A stretch of 64,000 nt of DNA from Sceloporus undulatus (Eukaryota > Chordata > Lepidosauria > Squamata > Phrynosomatidae). Below are positions 58,101 through 64,000 of this stretch, piece by piece; within the stretch, counting starts at the first letter, position 1, and every line of letters begins with the position of its first letter. The stretch covers positions 110,595,836 through 110,659,835 of the forward strand of contig NC_056527.1 of NCBI RefSeq assembly GCF_019175285.1, in the 5' to 3' direction. The notes beneath the pieces are model-generated. The model was given only the letters and a program-made list of their open reading frames with translations. It made no database searches and was not told where the DNA came from. Made by a program: the position numbers and the translations under genes.

Positions 58101-59468
58101 CCTGTGGCTTTATTACTTCCATCACTTGTTTCACTGACAACTTGGCAATATAATGATTGATGCTAGAAAATATATATTCATGAGATTAGGAATGATGATG
58201 TAGCAATATTTAAAGCTACTGCATGAAATGGAATGAATGTTCTCATACTACTTGCTCTGATTTCTGGTACTTTCTCTGATCTCTGGTATAGAACCACCTA
58301 CATAGCACAAGAATGATATATCTGATGATTTGCCCCCCTATGATGTAGAATTGTGGTGTGTGCTATTCCCCTTAGAATGATAGCCTTGTTTACAAATACA
58401 GAACATTGCCTCAGTGGAAGCTGGAGCATCACCATTTTGACATGCCGTTATCTGTCTACTGGGCTGAGCTAACTCTGGCTGTTTGATTAGGGAAGGTGAC
58501 TTGATCTGGTTGAATCAAGCCACTGATTCAGGTTCACATGAGTTCTCATACAACAATTGAGTTCACCTGCATGCCACAAGTCAGTAATAGAATAACAGAA
58601 TAACAGTTGGGTGATACCACATCCCTTGTGCAATACACAATTCAATCACTTCTGAAAGATGCCCATCTGACCTGTGTTATCCCTCCAAAGTTCAGATGCC
58701 AGTCATGTAGACCTCATGACCAATCCTTGAATCTGGCACCTGGCCTCTCTGCATTGGAAAGCATTGTCTCTGGCACGGTGTGAAACCCCTAACTCTAGTT
58801 CGGCAAATATTCAAATATACAGTGGGCTTTTGGTGTCCTCCGGCTTTTGCTCCAGGGCCCCTAGTGAATAAAAAAATCTATGGATTCTCAAGTCCCATTA
58901 GATACAATGGCATAGTAAAATGATATCTTTTATATAAAATGGCAAAATTAAGGTTTGCTTTTTGTATTTGTGTCTGTCTGTATGTGACGTTTTCCAGACT
59001 GGCAATGATTGACTCAGTGGATTCAGAATCTTTGGATACAGAGGGCTGACTTTATTATAAACAGCTAGGAGCTCTAGTCACCCAAAGAAATATTAGCATA
59101 TCTAAAACAGCTATCAGTTTGATTATACAATATAATAATAAAAACAAAACTTACTTGAATAAAATTAGACTACTCCAAAGACCCTCTTCAATCCCTCTTA
59201 TTCTAAGAGCTACTTACCACATTGTGTAGGTGGAACTATCTGCTTCCTGAAAGTTGTTTAATGACATTTTATTGAATGCAAAGGACACAATTTCCCCAAT
59301 GAGAATATCTTCTCTAAAGGGAAGGACATTGCATTGAATTTGTGGCTGCCAGTTGCAAATGGAGCCCAAACTATTGCTGAAGGTATCAGGCAAGAAGAAA
59401 AGGAGGGAGAGCCAAACGTCTGCCACTGGCTTTGCATGTTGCATCCAGCCCCATCTGGGTCCATGCAT
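51968..59468 (-). CDS. V2R-5: vomeronasal type-2 receptor, incomplete, mirror of V2R-4
   Basis: On the minus strand: exon 1 (59218-59468), exon 2 (57491-57782), first 134 bases of exon 3 (51968-52101), then the gap. All are open with good splice sites. It differs from V2R-4 by 4 of 134 bases in exon 3 and by about four residues in exon 2, and its introns carry a LINE (52359-55270) and another retroposon (56864-57426) absent from V2R-4. So it is not a copy of the same molecule. Completeness cannot be judged. Confidence 0.8.
52205..52358 (+). mobile_element. SINE head, left of the LINE
   Basis: tRNA-like head and middle of the SINE mirrored at 51451-51628. The stretch 52253-52358 is repeated at 55272-55385 on the other side of the LINE. 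Confidence 0.65.
52359..55270 (+). mobile_element. APE-type LINE, 5'-truncated, clade unresolved
   Basis: Endonuclease C-terminus (52366-52740): FTYISSRGHFSTIDYILTSN, SDHFPLEL. Reverse transcriptase (53226-54207): NKAPGEDMIPIELYKAKLEY, RPISLLDIASKLYAMYL, YVAFVDLKSAFDLISRFLLW, GVKQGCILFPFLFNFFINDI, YTDD, INYDKTQVMVFGRCP. The C-terminal part (54325-55188) has a Cys/His knuckle, CVYGCQEVEDLVHYMIFCPL. Frame breaks near 52740, 53060-53230, 53510 and 54207. The 3' UTR is short, near TTGT units. The endonuclease remnant excludes R2/R4-type elements; Vingi/RTE/I-like groups are candidates. Confidence 0.8.
55272..55420 (+). mobile_element. SINE part, right of the LINE
   Basis: Continues the SINE after the LINE and repeats about 105-110 bases already present at 52253-52358. 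Confidence 0.65.
55421..56640. other. Intron 2 of V2R-5, mirrored flank
   Basis: Inverted match to 50240-51450 of V2R-4 with many substitutions and several indels. No gene. Confidence 0.6.
56650..56863 (-). mobile_element. Sauria-type SINE tail part, split by a retroposon
   Basis: Reverse strand gives the Bov-B-like tail with GTT units (56662-56680) and the SINE middle. The head continues at 57427-57478, after the insertion 56864-57426. Confidence 0.75.
56864..57426 (+). mobile_element. Retroposon-like insertion with hammerhead-like motif
   Basis: Inserted in the post-exon-2 SINE of V2R-5. Flanked by the 10-base duplication CTCCAAAGTT (56854-56863 and 57427-57436). 563 bases, with a G run near 56865-56877, AATAAA near its right end and no recognisable coding sequence. 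It contains a hammerhead-ribozyme-like core at 57016-57055. Hammerheads are known in Penelope-like and some other small retroelements; membership there is an inference. It is absent from V2R-1 to V2R-4. Confidence 0.65.
57016..57055 (+). ncRNA. Candidate hammerhead ribozyme
   Basis: Order of parts: GACCA (57016-57020), CTGACGA (57021-57027), one A, stem GAC / GTC (57029-57031, 57038-57040) with loop GCTCCG, GAAA (57041-57044), a minimal stem III AC-GC-GT (57044-57049), T (57050), and TGGTC (57051-57055) pairing with GACCA. This is the CUGANGA..GAAA..UH core with a very short stem III. The extra A beside stem II is atypical. Confidence 0.5.
57491..57782 (-). CDS. V2R-5 exon 2
   Basis: 292 bases; [20 protein letters not shown] to LNIYKIPQ. 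Donor GTAGGT. AFDFAIHE has Asp where the other copies have Val. Confidence 0.9.
57783..59217. other. Intron 1 of V2R-5
   Basis: Inverted match to 48232-49685 of V2R-4, including the Tigger-like repeat (58820-59060). No gene. Confidence 0.6.
59218..59468 (-). CDS. V2R-5 exon 1
   Basis: MHGPRWGWMQHAKPVADVWL, SLLFFLPDTF, GSICNWQPQIQCNVLPFRED, ending TYTM plus the split Trp codon. Donor GTAAGT. Confidence 0.85.
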
Positions 59469-59715
59469 TTTCACCAACACACAATGACTGTGATTCTTGC
59501 AGTATCCAGCTTCAGAAAACCAAAGGCTCCAAATTAATCTCTGGCACTCAGTGATGAGGTATCTTAGTTAAAGATGGTGCCTTAGTATCTGAAAGAGACA
59601 TTGTCTTAAGAGGAACCCTTATGGACAGCATGAAGCCTACGAGAATTCAGGTAGCAAGCTGTCTTTGGTGAGCTGTTGCAATTCCACAGACATTCCAGGT
59701 CAAGCACAACAATCA

Positions 59716-59742
59716 TGATAATTATAGGGCAAATAATTATCA
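59716..59742 (-). promoter_or_regulatory. Conserved V2R upstream palindrome (V2R-5)
   Basis: Perfect TGATAATTAT / ATAATTATCA arms, 274 bases upstream of the ATG at 59468. Confidence 0.5.
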
Positions 59743-60620
59743 TTCAGAAAGTTCATGCACAACTGGAAAAAACAACAACAACAGGTTTGATCCCAGGAGT
59801 AGTAAAGTCCCCTGAGAGTAGTTCTTCCATCACAGCAGAAAAGCAGGGTATAAACTGAATGAATTGGTAAATAAACAAACAAATAAAGGTCATGTAAGGC
59901 ACATGGGAGTCACAATGCATCCTGCGTACTAGTGGCCTAACTTTTGAAACAGATGCGAAGAAAATGGTTAGGAAGAGGCTGTGCATGACAAAATATTGTT
60001 ATTTCTGTTTTTGGTGTAGTTGTAGTTACTATTGCTGCTATTCCCATGTAACTGACTTAAAACAATGTTGTTTTCTCTGGAGGAAAATGCTGGGCCTTGA
60101 TAGGGTGGGTTATCAACAGGGCTGGAAGTGCCTCCCACCTTCTAACCACAAAGGGGCATGATCCCTAGGATCTGATGTTTCTCTGCAGTATGTAACTGAC
60201 TAGCCTTTCTTCATGGGGAGATTTTAACAACCTGCAAGAGAAGCTATGGGGACTGATTCCACAGATTATCCCTTCCCATCATGAAGACCCTACAGAACTT
60301 GACTTGCCAGCCTGGGAAATCAACCTCCCCCAAATGTGTCTTCTAGGTGCTCACTTAGGCTGAATATCCCTTGGTGTCTTATACACTGGCTCTTCAAGTG
60401 TGGCCCGTTTAAGGAAAGCATCCAGTCCAAGCCACCAGTGCAATGTATATGTTGGGGGTGGGGTGTCTAAGCCCCCTTTCAATAAGTATGCCTGTGACAG
60501 AGTCACTGGGAAGACCTGGGTTCCTGATACATAATCGTGGTTTGTTGGGCTGTCAGGAAACTGCAGGGGAAGAAATAGATATAAAAGGCAAGAGTAAGTG
60601 ACAGTGAGAGCATTTTTAAG

Positions 60621-60623
<3 letters not shown>
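59743..60623. other. Flank between V2R-5 and V2R-6, no gene
   Basis: 59743-60010 is the V2R-5 5' flank; 60260-60450 matches 46130-46280 inverted. No gene recognised. Confidence 0.5.
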
Positions 60624-60673
<50 letters not shown>

Positions 60674-60683
60674 NNNNNNNNNN
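60624..60683. repeat. (GAT)n microsatellite and 10-N gap
   Basis: About 16 GAT units, then ten Ns at 60674-60683: an unresolved repeat length at the 3' end of a LINE. Confidence 0.9.
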
Positions 60684-61350
60684 TTGTACCCTGCCTCTCC
60701 AACAAGATCGAGGCGGCTTACATCAATAAAATTCATACAATTAAAATAGAATCAAATTCCATACTCCCCCTCCCTCCTTAACTCCTAATCAACAACAGTA
60801 AGTACAAACATAACAATAACTAGAATGAAATACCATTATGATCATTAAAACGATTACTAAAATAACAAATGGGGCAGTCAATGGGATAGTCAATAGGATG
60901 GCCTGTGTCAGCAGGGGGGACTGAGATAATTATTCTGGGAAGGCCTGTTTGAAGAGATATATCATGAAAGCCTTTTTCAAGTTGTCAAGTTGGTAATATG
61001 TAGGATCTCCTCCGGCAGGCCATTCCATAATTTGGAAGCGACAGATGAAAAGGTACTCTGGGTAACCGCAGATAGCCTGGTCTTTGTTGGCTGCAATAAA
61101 TTATTTCCAGAGGACCTAAGTGTGCAGGGTGGATTATACAGAAGAAGGCAATTCTGGCAGATAGGCTGGACCCAAGCCATGAAGGGCTTTAAAGGTCATC
61201 ACCAACATCTTGTACTGTGCTGGGAAGTTAATAGGCAGTCAGTGAAGAGATTTTAAAATCAGTGTTATATGGTCTCCTCTCGATCTCGCAGTGATCAATC
61301 TGGCCGCCATGTTTTGGACTAATTGACATTTCTGAACTAGGCACAAGGGT
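60684..61350 (-). mobile_element. CR1/L3-like LINE 3' part
   Basis: Minus strand reads YNPPCTLRSSGNNLLQPTKT and STFSSVASKLWNGLPEEILH, the CR1/L3 C-terminus, followed by its 3' UTR toward the GAT tail. It is a piece of the same family as 26640-28170. Confidence 0.7.
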
Positions 61351-62881
61351 AGCTCCATGTAGAGTGCATATTTTAAGAGAGTTGAAGGGAGCTGAGGGAA
61401 GGTTTGAGTTCAGGTGAGGTTCTTGAGTGAGAGTGAGGGTCAGATAAGGAATCTGACTGGGCTGAAAGAAAGTCAGAAAGGTATTCTGACAAGTAGAGAA
61501 ACTGGAGGAAGAGACAAAGGGTCTCAGTACAGTCAGATAAGGATACTGACTGAGAGGGAAAGTGTATTGGAGGTTTTGAAGAGGGAACTGTGAAAGATCT
61601 GCAAATGTGAACTATTCTACCTATGCTCCTTTCTTTCAATAAAGTTACCATTTATTTGTTATTAAAGAAGCCTCTGCCTGAGTGAATTTTAGACCATAGA
61701 GCCACAGACGAACATGCTACCTAGGATATTAAACTTATAAGAGGAAGACACTGGGGACCCTACATTTAGGGAAAGTGTACAAAGGGTGCAAGCAGGACAG
61801 GTGTCATTGAGGTGGGGCCTTTTATAAGGGAGAGGTAAAAGGTAACCTCAAGGCATATACAAAGGACCATGTCACAATGCCAACCAGTGAACTGGATCCC
61901 AAATTCCCATGTGGTCCAGAAGCATTCCAAGTAAAGCCTACACTGACAACTTTATCACACAACTCTTATTCTCACTTCAGTCCTGCCACAATCATTTTAT
62001 TTAAAGGAACAGAAAGTCACTAGACTTGGGTTTTCTTTCTGATCACACCTCTCTTCAACAGTGTGATGAGAGCCATGACAGTCCCACACATTGTGTTTTT
62101 CATTCCCCCTTAACACCACCTTCCTGCTCTATGCCCTACCCAGCATGGTTTACTTTTATTTATATATTTTTAAAAATTGTAACACAATTCTGGAGTAATG
62201 GGAACATGATTTAGTTTTTTAAAAAGAAAAAGGAGAAGAAAAGAAAGTGAGCAGCAAAGGAAAAAAACAAGATGCCTAGAAATAGCAAGTGGCAGCATGC
62301 TTGGCTTCTTATTGATGGGTTTTCCCATGAATGAAAGGATGCCCTTGGACAGCACTTCAGAGACACAATAGCAACAGATCGGAAACATGGTTGTGCAATA
62401 GGTAACGCTGAAGGTGCTATTCTCTTGCTACAATTACCATTGAAAACCTTCATGAGATAAAGTCCTCAACTTCCAAGTTGAGAGGCTGGCAGATTGAAAC
62501 CAAAGAAGCAATTGATAACTCAGGGAGATTTGTGCAATCCATCCCAACCTTGCCCCCTATATTGGCTTTACAAAAAACCCAAGTATCATGATGTACTGTT
62601 TCTGTCCTTACCCTCAAAGTAACACAAATATGCACTAGTACTCTGCAGCAGCCACATAGCAATTCTCCAATTGCCTAAACTATCTGTATTTTTACCCAAT
62701 TATAATATTGAAGTGGAAAAATGAAAGAAATGGTGTTTAAAATATATGAAGACGGTCATTCATTAAATTTGCAACCTTGAGGTATTTTTGAACACTTCTG
62801 TATCAGCTCCTCTTATTTCAAAAGAATCAGGAATATTAAAGAGGCCATGCATAAAGTATAACACAGAACTTTGTCAAATTG
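61351..62881. other. 3' flank of V2R-6
   Basis: 61720-62881 is the inverted match of the V2R-2 and V2R-3 3' flanks. 61380-61720 shares unclassified repeat segments with 45430-45840, including AATAAAG near 61640; the family is not identified. No gene. Confidence 0.5.
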
Positions 62882-63782
62882 TCACATCTTCTTCCTGATC
62901 AGCTGCTCTCTTGTGTTCAGCTCAGGTCTCCATAAAATAATGTAGCATTTAGGGAAGAACATGCAAGACAGTAAGCCAAAAGTTGAGACCAAGATAGAGA
63001 AGACTTCCACAGCCACCATATATTTCCCTTTAGTGCTCAGGTAACTTGGGACAAAGGAAATCCAAACGCTGCAGAACACCAACATGCTGAAGGTGATCAG
63101 CTTGGCTTCATTGAAACTGTCTGGCAACTGCCTGGCAAAGAATGCAATAGTGAAACTGGTGAAGGACAGAAGTCCCATGAAGCCCAGGACAAGGTAGAAC
63201 ATGAGGTCTGAGCCCTCATTGCATTGCAGTATAATCTCTGCTGGCTGAGAGTGACTGTCAGCCTCTGGAAATGGTGGAGAGGTTGTCAGCCACACTGCAC
63301 CAATGCCTATTTGAATGAGAGAGCAGAAAAGAATGACCAATATTGCCAGCTTCATCCCTACATATTTCCTCATTTTGTTCCCTGGCTTTGTAGCCATGAA
63401 TGCCAGCACAACAGTGATGGTTTTGGCCAACATGCAAGAAATGGCAACGGTGAAAATGTTGCCAAACAGTGTTTGCCGGAGTATGCAGGAGACTTTTGTA
63501 GGTTTACCAAGGAAAAGAAAGACGCACAGAAAACAGAGCAACAGTGAAATGAGCAGAACACAGGTGACACACCAGTTGTTGGCTTTAACTATGGGAGTGA
63601 TCCTGTGATAAATGAAAATCCCCATTATCACAATGATGATTGAACAAAAGAAAAGAGCAGAGGAAGCCAAGGTTGCTCCTAGGGGTTCTGTGTAGGACAA
63701 GTAGGTAACCACTTTTGGGATGCATTGATTTCTCCTTTATTTGCATATGGATATTTTGGACACTTTTCACATTCATTTGCAT
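62882..63782 (-). pseudogene. V2R-6 exon 6 (7TM), frameshifted near its start
   Basis: Last exon of a V2R on the minus strand; earlier exons lie beyond the window. Acceptor ..GATTTCAG at 63783 and stop TGA are in place. From [20 protein letters not shown] to [13 protein letters not shown] all seven membrane segments are open. The exon is 901 bases, not 902: near 63734 it has GG where V2R-3 has GGG (aaagg-agaaatc). Read from exon 5 the frame therefore shifts and stops within about 20 codons. Either a pseudogene or a single-base assembly error in a short G run. Confidence 0.8.
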
Positions 63783-63861
63783 CTGAAATCAATAACAAAA
63801 CTCTCAATATTAGCAAAATACGCATGTATTCAGAAGCACCATTTTTTCATTATTAGACATT

Positions 63862-64000
63862 AAGGCGCATCACTGCTGCCAGTTGCAGCGTCTGGGAACC
63901 GCAGCAGCCAAACAGCGCAGTTCCCAGACGGTGCCAAGAAGGAGCGTAAAAATCGCGCTCCTTCTTGCGGCCCGGAAGAGACGCCGTGAGGCGCTAGTTG
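63862..64000. mobile_element. GC-rich hairpin element, cut by window edge
   Basis: Inserted in V2R-6 intron 5: the sequence before it (attattagacatt) matches V2R-2 near 24245 inverted, after which homology stops at a TTA. Hairpins CGTCTGGGAAC / GTTCCCAGACG (63889-63899, 63920-63930) and AAGAAGGAGCG / CGCTCCTTCTT (63936-63946, 63956-63966). Same build as 41515-41881. Confidence 0.5.

Noticed and set aside
60503-60736. Reading frame with a long isoleucine run
   Set aside because: It is the GAT microsatellite translated, next to Ns.
61380-61720. Possible long-terminal-repeat end with an AATAAAG signal
   Set aside because: No paired terminal repeat, no short target duplication and no internal coding region could be shown; left as an unclassified repeat.

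Overview
The window is vertebrate nuclear DNA from a squamate reptile (lizard or snake; species not determinable). It carries part of a tandem and inverted cluster of vomeronasal type-2 receptor genes (V2R, family C GPCRs). The repeat background is typical of squamates: tRNA-headed SINEs with a Bov-B-like 3' tail (Sauria SINE type), CR1/L3-like, L1-like and other APE-type LINEs, and hAT-, Tigger- and Harbinger-like non-autonomous DNA transposons.

Layout: (1) 612-901 is a relic of a V2R last exon. (2) 3653-11195 (+) is V2R-1, a pseudogene: exons 1, 2, 4 and 5 look sound, exon 3 has lost its first 134 bases and acceptor, and exon 6 is gone. (3) 11196-12890 is a scrambled block of V2R pieces in both orientations, including an inverted exon 1. 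(4) 14956-25227 (+) is V2R-2, with six exons and an 883-residue reading frame. (5) 26640-28170 is a CR1/L3-like LINE and 28976-33112 a 5'-truncated L1-like LINE carrying nested insertions. (6) 33691-44318 (+) is V2R-3, the closest relative of V2R-2, also six exons and 883 residues. (7) 47981-51867 (+) is V2R-4 (exons 1, 2 and the start of 3), ending at a 100-base N gap. (8) 51968-59468 (-) is V2R-5, the mirror image of V2R-4. (9) 62882-63782 (-) is the last exon of V2R-6, frameshifted near its start; the rest lies beyond the right edge.

The exon plan is the same in every copy: 251-254, 292, 849, 228, 127 and 902 coding bases, with intron phases 2, 0, 0, 0, 1. Exons 1-4 encode the signal peptide and extracellular ligand-binding domain, exon 5 plus the start of exon 6 the nine-cysteine linker, and exon 6 the seven membrane segments. 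V2Rs are known pheromone receptors of basal vomeronasal neurons. Intron 3 starts with GC instead of GT in all three copies where it can be read.

Main observations: a large inverted duplication around the gap at 51868-51967; an exon-3 breakpoint shared by the gap edges and the V2R-1 truncation; a 27-base element with a perfect inverted repeat at a near-constant distance upstream of the start codons; GC-rich transposons built as chains of hairpins; a hammerhead-ribozyme-like motif inside a retroposon; and a conversion-like mosaic between V2R-2 and V2R-3. No wholly new gene system was found.
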